Source of the DNA: Corythucha ciliata
Taxonomy: Eukaryota; Arthropoda; Insecta; Hemiptera; Tingidae
Direction of reading: 5' to 3'
Assembly (NCBI GenBank): GCA_038030265.1
Contig: CM075943.1
Span: 2,728,001 to 2,792,000 of the forward strand
Length of the DNA: 64,000 nucleotides
Part shown: positions 1-10,846 of the stretch, one piece after another
Layout: every line of letters begins with the position of its first letter
How positions within the stretch are numbered: position 1 is the stretch's first letter
The notes under the pieces: model-generated
Told to the model about the DNA's origin: nothing
Databases searched by the model: none
Seen by the model: the letters and a program-made list of their open reading frames with translations, nothing else
Made by a program: the position numbers and the translations under genes

Positions 1-2
1 TT

Positions 3-3000
3 TTGGAAAAGTTCGCTCGTCACTTCGCGGGGAAAACAAATCTCGTTTTCGAAAGAACAAAATTTTTTGCTCGTAAACAACAAGCAGGGGAACCGGTGGA
101 ACACTTCATCAATGAATTGCATGCTATCGCTCGGAATTGCAATTTTGAAAACCTGACGAAGGATGACTTAATTTTACACAAGATTCTACAGGGAATGTCA
201 GACGTACGTTTGTCCGAACTTCTACAGACTGAGATTACTCATTCTACGCTACCTCTACGAGTCATGGAAGAAAGAATAAAACAGGCAGAAAAAAATCGAG
301 AACAACAAGCTGTAATTCATTCTGAAGATCCAGGTCAGGAAATCAATTCCTTGAGAACAAAATCATCTGCAAGACAAGGCCTTGCTCAGAAGTGTGGTAA
401 GTGTGGCAATACTTATCATAGTGGTAAAGAATGCCCGGCGACAAAAGCTCGGTGTTTTAAGTGCAATTTGATTGGTCATTTCTCCTCAGTTTGTCGAACA
501 AAAAAAGTAAACCACGTTTCTGACAATCAAACTGACGATTTTCGCGAAAAATCACATTATAATCTGGGGCTGATTGAAATAAGTTCCATCAAAACAAATA
601 GAAATCAGAACTGGGAGGTAGACTTGACTATTGGTTCCAAAATCCTGAAGTTTCGAATTGACACGGGAGCGGATGTGTCAATTATTTCCGAAAATGATTT
701 CAATAACTTGTTCCGGCGAAATTATAGCCTGGAAAAGGTAAATTCTACTTTCCTTGGCCCCGGGAAAAATGTACTAAACATAGCGGGAAAATTCGCTGTA
801 GATATAGCTCTCAAAAAGAAAAAAATTAGAGACTACATTTATGTGTTGAGAGGTTGTCAACAACCATTACTAGGTCGTCCTGCGATTGAAAAGCTTGGTA
901 TTTTAGGGCGAATCGACTCTGTTGCGAGAAATACACCCAGTGAATATTATAAATCGCTGTTTCCTCAACTTTTTAGTGGGATCGGTGTGATGAATTACTC
1001 TTATTCAATTAAATTGAAAGAGGGCTGCAAACCCTATGCTATTAGTGCTCCTCGTAGGCTCCCAATTCAGCTAAGGAGCCAAACAGAAAAAGAGCTTAAA
1101 AGAATGGAAGAAAACGGGATTATTGCTCCAATCGAAGAACCTACTGACTGGGTAGCTGGAATGGTCGTGGTCCCAAAACCAGGTGGTGACGAGGTCCGGA
1201 TATGTGTTGATTATTCGTACTTAAATCAAGCAATAAAAAGAGAGCGCGTGATTCTCCCTGGAGTAAATGACATTTTGCATCAACTCTCTGGTGCAAAGAT
1301 ATTTTCAAAAATAGACTGTCGAAGTGGTTATTTTCAGATCAAACTAGACGAACATTCTTCCAAGCTAACATCTTTTTTAACTCCATACGGGCGTTTTGTT
1401 TTCAAGAGATTGCCGATGGGAATCTCTAGCGCACCAGAATTTTATCACAGGACCATGACCAGTATTCTCAAGGGAATCCCAGGTGTTCTAACCCTCTTAG
1501 ATGATACATTAATATTTGGAACAAATAAAGAAGAACACGATGAAAGATTACACAAGGTATTGACCAGACTAGCTGAAGAAGGGGTCACATTAAACGAGGG
1601 AAAATGTGTATTTGCAGTCAATAAGGTCAAGTTCTTGGGCCACATAGTTTCGGAAAATGGAATTAAACCAGATACCGAGAAACTGGAAGCTATTAAGACC
1701 CTTCCTCGCCCTACAGATTTGTCCGCTCTGAGACGTTTTTTTGGCATGCTTAATTACCACGCAAAATTTTTCCCAAGACTCAGTAACGAAACCGAACCCT
1801 TGAGAGACCTCTTAAAGAAAGGCAGGTACTGGATTTGGGATAAGTGCCATGACGAAGCCTTCAATCGTATAAAAAACATGCTGTGTTCAGCGCCCCTACT
1901 AGCATTTTACAATCCAAACTTGCCTATCAGAGTGTCTGCTGATGCCAGTTTAATGGGGTTAGGGGCGGTTTTGGAACAAAAGGCGGGAAACTGTTGGAAA
2001 CCGGTCCAATACGCGTCAAGGAGTTTGACTGATACTGAGAAACGGTATTCAAATCTTGAACGAGAAGCCTTGGGACTCGTTTTCGCTTGCGAAAAATTCG
2101 AAGACCTTTTGATTGGGGCACCTTTTGTGTTGCGCCCTGACAACAAACCTCTGGTGACCTTGTTTGGGAAAAAACCTCTAGCGGATTTGAGTGCCAGAAT
2201 CCAACGTATGAGGATGCGAATGCTCAAATTCAACTACAAAATGGAATATGTGTCTGGAAAGGAATTTTATATTCCCGATACTCTTTCTCGTGCCCCTCGA
2301 AATCTTGAAAATGATAGCAATGATGATGTACTGAACGATGCAGACATTGAAATTTTCGTTGACCAAGTTTTTAATGCCAATGTTAGCGATGTCAGAATGG
2401 CTCAGTTTTTGAAAGGCCAAGAAAGTGACCCAATTTTCGGAATGCTAACAACGTATATCAAGAATGGCTGGCCAAAGAATCCTGATTTTCGAACTATTCC
2501 CTATTCAAAGTTCAAAAACGATCTTTGGATTAAGGAGGGCTTAATTAAGTATAAGAATCGATGCGTAGTTCCACCTAAGCTTAAAGTTGAAATTTTGAAC
2601 CGTATTCACAATGATGGCCATGGTGGGGAATCGAAATGCATAGAGAGAGCAAAGCAATGTGTTTGGTGGCCAGCTATTACCCAAAACATAAGAGAAAAAG
2701 TATCAAACTGTCGTAAATGTGCTACGACGAGGGTTCAAAGGCCGGAACCTCTTTTACCGTCTACACTGCCCGATCGACCATGGCAATCTCTAGCCATGGA
2801 TTTCTTCAAGGCAAAAGGGATCTGGTATTTGGTAGTGGGAGATTTCTTTTCGAAATACTTGGATATTCGTCCGTTTCCTCGACAAATGAGAACAGAAGAT
2901 GTAATCAGTTACCTAAAACAATTATTTTCTCAGTTTGGGGTTCCAGAAACAATAAGGTGTGACGCTGGTAGTAATCTGACTTCATTCCAAATGAAAAAGT

Positions 3001-3907
3001 TTGGGAAAGAAATGGGGTTTACTGTTGTTCATTGCAGTCCAAAACATTCGCAGGCTAATGGTTTCGCCGAGGCGATGGTTCACATTGCCAAAAACATGGT
3101 TCTGAAATCAACCGATTTACAAATCGCTTTACTGGCGTATCGCTCCTCGCCTCAAATTCAGCAATTGTCGCCATCAGAGTTGCTTATGGGACGCCGTATG
3201 AGAGGAACGCTACCAATAGACCCAGAATTGCTTGAACCAAAATGGCCTGATCTCGATTTGTTTCGAAGAAATTTCAACAAACATGTCATCAAAACTAAAA
3301 CTTGGTTCGATCAAAGGCATTCAAGTCGGGAACTGAGGGAGTTAATACCGGGAGAGGAAGTTTTCATCAAAGACAAAAATAAATTCGGTACAGTGTCTTC
3401 CAAATCAAAGGACGCAGTTCGCCGATATATAGTTTCTACTGAATCTGGGACGATTGAAAGAAATAGAGTCGCTTTGATACCCTCGAAAAATAAGCCCCGG
3501 TTAAATTCCCCGTATTATAATAGCATCGAAAAGTCCAAAAATTGCGAACGGAGAGAAATTTCTCGACCCTTACAAGATGATGAGGATTTCTTTTGGAGAC
3601 AAAATTACGACGAAACTCATGGGACAGCACAAAGAAGAGAGAAAGAAAGAAGAAAGGAAGAAAGGAAGAAAGAGAAGAGGAACAAAGAAGAGAGGAACAA
3701 AGAAGAGAAGAACAAAGCAAAGAGGATCAACGAAAGCAACCTGAAGATCAGGAGGAAAATGAAGGAAGAGAGGCGGGACGAGCAGTTGAACCCGAAGACA
3801 CAAGAGAATTTCCAGATAACGAAGAGGCTGCAGATGAATGGCAAGTGGTCTCCTACAAAACCAGGAGTGGGCGGAGATCGAGGCCGCCTATGCGTTTTGG
3901 ATATTGA
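3..3907 (+). CDS. Ty3/Gypsy Gag-Pol polyprotein (gypsy-1), open at left window edge, C-terminus frameshifted
   Basis: This is a retrotransposon polyprotein for reverse transcription and integration. The reading frame is open through the left edge, so the Gag N-terminus lies outside. Domains in order: Gag; two zinc knuckles near residues 130-165 (CGKC and CFKC); aspartic protease with IDTGAD near 217; reverse transcriptase with LLDD, in place of the usual Y/F-x-DD, near 500; RNase H (SADAS) near 643; integrase H2C2 zinc site near 870-905; and integrase core residues in AMDFF, RCDAG and FAEAM. The domain order protease-RT-RNase H-integrase is Ty3/Gypsy. The continuous frame runs on to 3953, but from the polypurine tract near 3640 the plausible Gypsy tail (TRSGRRSRPPMRFGY, stop at 3907) lies in another frame. 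A frameshift in the tract is therefore likely. No envelope gene follows. Confidence 0.9.
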
Positions 3908-3921
3908 CGAATCCATTTTTC

Positions 3922-4049
3922 AAAGAAAGGGAAATGTGTTAATATTAAATTGACACATGATCGGTGGGGGGTTGTTGTTGGTTTTGATTTAAAATAAAAG
4001 AAAAGTAAAATTTCGTTAAACGTCTCCGGCATTTCTTGATAATAAAACA
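3922..4049 (+). repeat. Gypsy-1 polypurine tract and 3' LTR
   Basis: A polypurine tract (AAAGAAAGGGAAA, 3922-3934) is followed directly by a TG...CA segment, 3935-4049 (115 bp), beginning TGTGTTAATATT and ending AATAAAACA. This is the expected position for a 3' LTR. The 5' LTR is outside the window, so the boundary rests on the tract, the TG/CA ends, and the fact that sequence after 4049 continues exactly as the gypsy-2 LTR. The LTR is short for the group. Confidence 0.65.
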
Positions 4050-4079
4050 TTAAGATAGACGGAAAAATCCTATCTTACA
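4050..4079 (+). repeat. Last 30 bp of the gypsy-2 5' LTR
   Basis: These 30 bases match the last 30 bases of the intact 3' LTR (8603-8632), including the GACGGAAAAATCCTATCTTACA-type end. The upstream remainder of the LTR is missing here and replaced by gypsy-1. The simplest reading is that gypsy-1 inserted into this LTR, and the rest lies left of the window. Confidence 0.8.
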
Positions 4080-4107
4080 AATCTAAAACGATTACATCAC
4101 GTTCAAG

Positions 4108-5228
4108 ATGACGATCCGGGCTAAATTCCAACTGACGGCCGAAGCATCGCCATTAGACACAAAAACTACGATTCACCAAATAAGGACGATTCAGATATGC
4201 GATCAATCAGAAGTATATTCATTCCCTGTCGACGCTCGATCAACGACGTGCCACGCCGAGTTAGTGAAAAACGTTATTATTCAAGGAGGGCTAAGGTCGA
4301 TCAAAAAGCGCGGACAAGTTCGAAACCTCATCATCACACTGGGGAGTGACCTTGAAAAAATTTACCTAGACGAAGAAGAAAACGTTTGTTTCAACGGCGT
4401 CTACTTAGACGAGTCAAATGCGCCGACGGGCACCTCCCCCTTACCGCTAACGAGCAGGCTGCAGTGGAAACAAAAAAGAGTTTATCGTCGTTGACGAAGG
4501 ACATGGTGGTTGACAAATTCACCGGTAGAAATCAGAACGCGCACTCCTGGCTCAACACATTCGAATCTGAATGCCAAAGAATGGAGATTCAAGAAAATCA
4601 GCGTCCCGAAGCTCTTCGCTTATTCCTGGAAAGTTCTCCGACGGATTGGTACTCGGCCACACGGAAGATTTTCGACGGTCACCACAAAACTTGGAAGGAT
4701 CGGAGCCAATCATTTTTGGACACATACGGAGATAAAGGTTGGTCTGACGTTGCTTTTGCTTATAATTTTAGGTATATGAAAGGGTCACTAACAGAATATG
4801 CTGTAAAAAAATTAAATCTACTGGTCGATGCAGACTCCGACCTCACTGAAAAATCTAGGGTCATGCACATTGCAGTAGGTTTGCCCCCATTCATCCGCGA
4901 AAAACTAAATAAAAGAGAAATAGACACTCAGAGTAAATTAATGATCGAGCTCAATCAGCTTGAATCTTTCGCGAATAAGACAATTAGCAATAAGTTTAAA
5001 TATTCCGAGAGTCCTAACTATACTGTAAGTAATAAACCAAATCCCAATAAGAATCCAGACCAAGGGAAATCCCCGTGTACAATATGTGGAAAATTGGGGT
5101 TCCCAAGCCGTTATCATCCGGAACAATTTTGTCGCAATAAGAAATCACCAAGTGGGTTTATTAAGGTAGCTAATAATACAGAACTAGAAGACGCTTTAAA
5201 CGATAAGATTCTCGATCAAAAAAACTAA
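4108..5228 (+). pseudogene. Gypsy-2 Gag, broken by one frameshift
   Basis: This is the structural Gag of the second Gypsy element. The first frame opens with ATG at 4108 and reads to 4494. The rest reads from about 4430 to the stop at 5226-5228 in another frame. The change occurs at a C5 run (4436-4440); one extra C would restore a continuous frame. The second part has the helical Gag core and a C-terminal CTICGKLG...H...C cluster resembling a nucleocapsid zinc site. The start is the first ATG after the LTR/leader, 28 bp downstream of the LTR end. Pol follows in the -1 frame. The break could be real decay or a homopolymer error. Confidence 0.75.
5219..5225 (+). promoter_or_regulatory. -1 ribosomal frameshift slippery heptamer (A AAA AAC)
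   Basis: In the gag frame the codons before the stop are CAA AAA AAC TAA. The heptamer A_AAA_AAC is therefore in the register required for tandem -1 slippage and abuts the gag stop. Slipping back one base enters the pol frame, which stays open through 8284. This is a textbook gag-pol signal; a downstream stimulatory structure was not established. Confidence 0.75.
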
Positions 5229-8200
5229 ATTTGCCTTCGCTTATTGAACTGAAAGTGCTTGTAGAAAATAAGCCCGCAAAGGGATTATATGATCCCGGAG
5301 CTAATATAACGATGATTACAAATGCCTTTTTACAGAACTTAGGTAGAAATATGCAAATATCACAATCATACACTTTCAGGACAATGAGCGGAGAGGACAC
5401 AATTAAAGGAATAGTTTACTTACGATTAAAAATTTTTAATATAGAGAAAACAACGAGATTTTTTGTAACAGACAATAGGGAATTCCGATATGACATTCTA
5501 ATTGGCCTTGACAGTATTCGGGGCTACCGATTATGTCAGGATGAGAACCTACAAATCACACAAGTACAAGAAGAAAAAAATGTGAAACCCGAAACGGACA
5601 TACACATAAATTGGAATGAGTTCATACCCATACAAGATTTTGAAGCAAAAACAGAACACTTAGACGACGAAAAACGGACAGCGATATATAAAATAATAGA
5701 CAAATACGCACCGCTTTTTGCCAAAAATAAATACGACACAGGAAAAGTGAAGGATTATGAAGCTCATATACAACTCATAGAAAACCGATATGTTGCCAAA
5801 AAGCCCTATAGATGTTCCTTTCGGGACCAGGAGGAAATCGAAAACCAGATAAAAGAATTATTGAAAGAAGGATTGATTGAGGAGTCTTGTTCGCCCTTTG
5901 CAGCGCCCGTCACACTAGCGTATAAAAAAACAGACGATGGATCTCGTAAGGAGAAGAATCGACTTTGCGTCGATTTTAGAGACCTGAATAAATTATTAGT
6001 CCCGGACAGCCAGCCTTTTCCATTAATAGACGAGATAATAGTAAAAGCACAAGGGAGTTCATGGTTCACAGCATTAGATATAAACTCAGCTTTCTGGTCC
6101 ATACCAATACGCGTTAAGGACAGATACAAAACGGCCTTTGTCACACAACAGGGTCACTGGCAGTGGGTCGCCCTTCCATTTGGCTTAAAAAATTCCCCCG
6201 GCATTTTCCAGCGAATCCTGTCAGGTATAATTAGACGAAATAATTTGGAAGGTTTCTGCATCGACTACATAGACGATATCCTTATTTTCTCCAAAACATT
6301 TAACGAACACATCCGGCATATTGATGCTCTCATGCAGGCAATTCAGACAGAGGGGTTTCGGTTGAAATTCATGAAATGTAAATTTGCCACGAACTCGGTT
6401 CAGTACTTAGGTCACAAAATCGGGCACAACACTGTGGAACCCCTAAACGATAACTTGATATCAATAAAAAATTTCCCCCGGCCTAAAAATAGAAAGAACG
6501 TCCGGCAATTTTTGGGGAAGGTCAATTTTTATCACAAATACATTCCGAAATCTACCACAATCTTAGAGCCATTCTATAACTTGCTGCGAAAAAATGTTGA
6601 TTTCACTTGGACAAAAAAATGTCAAGACTCCTTCGAACAGATCAAAAATTATCTAACATCCGCACCTATTCTAGCAATATTTGATAAATCACTACCTATT
6701 TACATTTACACTGACGCAAGTTTAGAAGGGATAGGAGCCGTGCTCAAACAACCTCAAAAAAATGGACAATTAAAACCAGTGGCTTATTTCTCGAAAAAAT
6801 TAAACGAGGCACAAAAAAAGAATAAGGCTATTTATATCGAGTGTCTGGCAATTAAAGAGGCCGTTAAATATTGGCAGTACTGGCTCCTGGGGAATAAATT
6901 CACTGTTTTCACCGACCATAAACCACTAGAAAATTTAAGGATAAGGTCAAGGCCTGATGAGGAATTAGGTGACTTAACAAATTACCTACTTCAATACAAT
7001 TTCGAGGTGAAGTACAATCCAGGGGAAGCAAATGCGGAAGCTGACTGTTTGTCCAGAAGCCCAGTGTTGGACTGTGACTTCAACGACGGCTCTGATGTCA
7101 TCAGAACGGTAAATCTTCTACAAATGAATGAAATAAAGACTAGCCAGGCAAATATTCCACTTGGCCCTCGAGATATATTAAAAAATGGAATCATCTTCCG
7201 ACAAAAAAAAGACAAAAAACGTATATTATTAAACGCGGAATATGGCCAGAAATTAATAGAGCGAGTTCACTTATCATTTGGTCACATAGGTTCACCGCAT
7301 GTAATCAATACCATAAATCAACATTACTACTTTCCAAAGATGTATGAAAAGGTGAGGCAATATTGTGCATCTTGTGAAACCTGTATCAAAAATAAAACTA
7401 GAAGAGGGAAACTGATAGGTTTCTTAGGGCATTTGGGTCCACCGCGGGAACCTTTCGAGATTATGTCTCTAGACACGATTGGAGGTTTCGGAGGTAGAAG
7501 ATCAACAAAAAAATATTTACACCTACTGGTCGATCACTTTACGAGGTACGCATACATTCACACATCAAAACACCAAACAAGTAGTGATTTCATCAAAATC
7601 ATCCGTGACACACAGCAAAAAACTCAGCACAACATTAAAATTTTATTAACAGACCAATACGGAGGATTAACCTCAAACGAATTTAAAAAATACTTGGAAA
7701 ACCAAAATATCATTCATATATTTACTGCCGTTGACAGTCCCTGCTCGAATGGGTTGAACGAACGCCTCAATCAACCTTTGGTTAATAGAATAAGGTGCCG
7801 AACTAATGAAAATAACCACAAACTAGCTTGGACTACGATTGCTCATCAGTGCGTGACTGAATACAACAATACAATCCACAGCGAAACAAAATACGCCCCG
7901 AACTACCTCATGAACGGACAAACTTTTGACATAGTTCCCGACGAATTTAAAAACATTAGAGACATTACATTTGACAAGACCAAAGCATACGAAAATTCAG
8001 TAACAGCTCACACAAAAAACAAAAGTAGAATAGATAATACACGAAAATTTCATGCTTTCAAAATTGGAGACAAAGTATACATTGAAAACGGCAACAAATT
8101 AAATAGGGCTAAATTGGATGAAGTTCGTATCGGGCCATTCCCAATTGTCGACAAAATTTCGGATTCGGTTTTCTCAGTAAACGTAGGGTACGCGAAAAAC

Positions 8201-8284
8201 GATTTTCGTCTATACCATGTTAGTAAGATGATACCCTATAAAAGTTTCGCCGATGATGCCAATAATAACACAAATTGTAAATAG
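5222..8284 (+). CDS. Gypsy-2 Pol polyprotein (protease, RT, RNase H, integrase)
   Basis: This is the Pol of the second Gypsy element, probably expressed by -1 frameshifting since no ATG opens it. Residues counted from 5231: protease near 18-29 with DPGAN where DSG/DTG is usual; RT catalytic YIDD near 344 within CIDYIDDILIFS; RNase H (TDASLEGIGA) near 493; integrase zinc region H..H..C..C near 680-718; and integrase core residues in SLDTIGG, LLTDQYGG and GLNERLNQ. The frame is uninterrupted for over 1000 residues, and all core residues are present apart from the protease variant. It is flanked by an LTR remnant and a full 3' LTR. Confidence 0.93.
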   Translation, partial: KLNLPSLIELKVLVENKPAKGLYDPGANITMITNAFLQNLGRNMQISQSYTFRTMSGEDTIKGIVYLRLKIFNIEKTTRFFVTDNREFRYDILIGLDSIRGYRLCQDENLQITQVQEEKNVKPETDIHINWNEFIPIQDFEAKTEHLDDEKRTAIYKIIDKYAPLFAKNKYDTGKVKDYEAHIQLIENRYVAKKPYRCSFRDQEEIENQIKELLKEGLIEESCSPFAAPVTLAYKKTDDGSRKEKNRLCVDFRDLNKLLVPDSQPFPLIDEIIVKAQGSSWFTALDINSAFWSIPIRVKDRYKTAFVTQQGHWQWVALPFGLKNSPGIFQRILSGIIRRNNLEGFCIDYIDDILIFSKTFNEHIRHIDALMQAIQTEGFRLKFMKCKFATNSVQYLGHKIGHNTVEPLNDNLISIKNFPRPKNRKNVRQFLGKVNFYHKYIPKSTTILEPFYNLLRKNVDFTWTKKCQDSFEQIKNYLTSAPILAIFDKSLPIYIYTDASLEGIGAVLKQPQKNGQLKPVAYFSKKLNEAQKKNKAIYIECLAIKEAVKYWQYWLLGNKFTVFTDHKPLENLRIRSRPDEELGDLTNYLLQYNFEVKYNPGEANAEADCLSRSPVLDCDFNDGSDVIRTVNLLQMNEIKTSQANIPLGPRDILKNGIIFRQKKDKKRILLNAEYGQKLIERVHLSFGHIGSPHVINTINQHYYFPKMYEKVRQYCASCETCIKNKTRRGKLIGFLGHLGPPREPFEIMSLDTIGGFGGRRSTKKYLHLLVDHFTRYAYIHTSKHQTSSDFIKIIRDTQQKTQHNIKILLTDQYGGLTSNEFKKYLENQNIIHIFTAVDSPCSNGLNERLNQPLVNRIRCRTNENNHKLAWTTIAHQCVTEYNNTIHSETKYAPNYLMNGQTFDIVPDEFKNIRDITFDKTKAYENSVTAHTKNKSRIDNTRKFHAFKIGDKVYIENGNKLNRAKLDEVRIGPFPIVDKISDSVFSVNVGYAKNDFRLYHVSKMIPYKSFADDANNNTNCK

Positions 8285-8334
8285 TGTAAATAGAAAACTT
8301 CCTGTCCACATATGCTTTCCCAGCCTCCTCTCTT

Positions 8335-8632
8335 GGAAAGGGGGGATGTAAGATTTGTGTACTTTGTACCCCATCTTAATAAATACGATTAAACCTTTAA
8401 GACGAGTTTAGTTCTAGTTGACCCACCGAAGTGTCAACGTCGTTTATTAATTACGCTTAGAAGAAGTGACATTCGTTTTAGATTTAGGTAAGTTTTTCAC
8501 ACGCTGTACTTATAGGAAATTAATATTACTTTCAATTTTTGTAATCTTGTTTTTATTTTTGTAATTATAGTATTTAACTACATCTGACGAATAAAGATTT
8601 GATTAAGATAGACGGAAAAATCCTATCTTACA
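8335..8632 (+). repeat. Gypsy-2 polypurine tract and 3' LTR
   Basis: The purine tract GGAAAGGGGGGA (8335-8346) precedes a 286 bp LTR, 8347-8632. The LTR starts TGTAAGAT and ends ATCTTACA, a perfect 8 bp inverted repeat at its ends. The last 30 bp match the 5' LTR remnant. From 8633 the sequence continues as the reversed coding strand of a Jockey RT, so the element sits inside that LINE. Confidence 0.85.
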
Positions 8633-10398
8633 TCCATATCAGAGTGAAGAGTGGAATTCCGAACGTACCATGGTGCTTTGGTGATTATCCTGAGGATTCT
8701 AGTCTGAAGGGTTTGTATCTTTTTAATTTGACTGTCTGATGCAGATCCCCATATTTGACATCCATATTGCCAAATTGGCCTTATGAGAGCTAAATACATC
8801 AGACGCTTAGTGGAAAGGGCTGGAGCTGAGCTGGTGAGTAGCGGCATAAGAATGTGCATCCTCGTTCGAGCTTTCTTAATGACGGAGGTTATATGCTCGT
8901 GCCAAGTTAGTCTCTTGTCAAGAATTAGCCCCAGATATCGAACATGGTCTGACTCGGGTACGTCAGTTCCGTTCATCACGATTTGATGGTGAGTCAATTT
9001 TTTTCGGTACGTGAACTTGACAAGAGTGGACTTAGAGGGATTGACCTTTACTCGCCAATGGTTTGCCCAGTCTTCGATCGAACGGATGTGCTCTTGCAGT
9101 GTTCGGCTTGACTGTTCGCAGGAATCACTCTTGGCTAGGATGACAGCAGGGTCGCTGGGGAAGTCATGCGCATAAATAAGATACAAAAATGGACCCACCA
9201 CACTTCCTTGCGGCACTCCAGCATTGATAATATGGGACTGTGATTTGACTCCTCCATAGGTAACTGCGTAGGATCTCCCTGATAAATAGGACTGAATAAT
9301 CCGATAGTAGGTGTCTGGAAGATGGGGAAGCAACCCACTATGCCAAACCTTATCAAAGGCCTTCTCGTTGTCGATGTATAGACCCATGCAAACCTGCTTT
9401 TCTTCATACATTTTTAGTATGGTATCCACTACTCGATGGAGCTGTTGAGGACATAAGAGGCTGGAACGAAATCCAAACTGTGTGGGAGGCAGTAAGGGTT
9501 CGAGAAATTGAAGCATTCTTGGCAGCAGCAACCTTTCGAACACTTTGGAGAAGAGCGATAGTAAGCTAATGGGTCTATATCCATCAATACTGCGATGATT
9601 CTTGCCGGGTTTAGGGATCATTATGATCATTGCATGTTTCCAGTTTGATGGAAAATGAGCTAGTCGGATGACGGCATTGTAAATTTGGGTGAGTAGAACA
9701 AGTGCTTTCCTGGGGAGTGCTTTTAGAAGTGGCTGGTCTTCTCCTGGTGCTTTCTTCGTAGGAGATCGGGAGATGGCGTCTCGAACTTGCGAGGGCTTGA
9801 AGAGAGGAGGAAGAGGTGACAATTGGAGAGGTTCATTCAAACCATCTTCAACTGACTGGCAAAAGGCTGCATCGCGTTGAGGATGAGGGGAGAATTGGCT
9901 GAACAAGCTGTTCGCAAAAGCTTCTACTTTTTGTTCAGGTGTAGTTAACCAGCTGTTATTAATTTTGAGTGGGGGTATATTCTCTCTTCTTTTGGTCAAC
10001 GCCTTAGTCTTCCTCCATAAGGACCCGTCCTCGCTGCTCAATTGATCAAGTTCGGAGTGAACATTTCGTTCTCTATGTTCTCTTAGAGCTTTCTTGAGGT
10101 CTTCTGTAGCTCTGTTATATGCTGTTTTGTGAGGCTGGTATTTAGTTCGCTCCCATAAATCTCTAAAGCGTTTCTTTACAGAATGTAGCTGGGTGATATG
10201 AGATGGCCATGACACAGGTTTTGGTGTGTAAGATGAATTTTGTCGCGGCTGGTGAGCGATTGTTGCAGCTTGTTGTACTGAACGGGTTAGGTAGCTTACA
10301 GCTTTATCAAGGTCTGTTGTTGTTTCCAGGGGTATATTTGGATTTATTAGCTCTTCTAGAGTGGACTTGTATTTCTCCCAGTCGAATGGCAGTTTTAT
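8633..10398 (-). pseudogene. Jockey-clade LINE ORF2 (reverse transcriptase), endonuclease and catalytic loop missing
   Basis: This is the RT part of a Jockey-type non-LTR element. Recognisable blocks are the N-terminal RT region (PSHITQLHSVKKRFRDLW), the palm with IDNEKAFDKVW (first catalytic Asp), VPQGSVVGPFLYLIYAHDF, and the thumb region with LGLILDKRLTW. The segment that should carry the catalytic FADD is absent: PSDPAVILA runs straight into AKSDSCEQ near 9136, with the frame kept. Upstream of 10215 the same protein continues in shifted frames to about 10398. There it joins ORF1 directly, so the whole N-terminal endonuclease is deleted. The C-terminal end is cut at 8633 by the gypsy-2 insertion. 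The element is certainly inactive. Confidence 0.85.
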
Positions 10399-10829
10399 CA
10401 GTCCTGAGCTTCAACACGCTTCGGAATCAATGGGGGGAACGTTATGGCATTGACTTGAGGGTGGGGTGATACGGGATTGACTTGTGGCTGGGATGGTATG
10501 GGTTTAATAGCCATATCTGGAATACGATTATTGTTGTTAAATTTTTGAAGTCTGGTGGCAACAGGACATCCTCGATAATTAGCCGTATGCGAGCCTTTAC
10601 AGTTGACACAAACGGGTGGTATGCCATTTGGTTTTGAACACTGTTTGGTTTCGTGGGGTTCGTCACACTTGACGCATTTGGGAGATTTATGGCAATAGTT
10701 TTTAGTGTGCCCATATTCTTGACATTTTAGGCATTGCACAATGTTTTTGCGAGGTTTTCGGGGCTCAATTTTGACCACACTGTAATAAAGGCGGTTTACT
10801 TTATTGATTTCTGCGTTCTTTTCTTCCAT
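10398..10829 (-). pseudogene. Jockey-clade LINE ORF1 fragment (PRE_C2HC / zinc-knuckle Gag)
   Basis: This is the nucleic-acid-binding ORF1 C-terminal half. After NRLYYSVVKIEPRK (a PRE_C2HC-like segment) come three CCHC-type knuckles beginning CLKCQEYGH, CVKCDEPH and CVNCKGSH, then a proline-rich tail. It lies directly upstream of the ORF2 relic on the same strand. The frame also extends upstream to 10958 but loses similarity there and reads through a repeat module, so I place the 5' break near 10829-10846. Confidence 0.8.
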
Positions 10830-10846
10830 AGTTCCATAATTCCATA

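Noticed and set aside
3570..3916. Minus-strand Ser/Leu/Phe-rich frames opposite the polypurine tract
   Set aside because: They are the complement of the purine tract in the Gypsy tail; low complexity and no homology.
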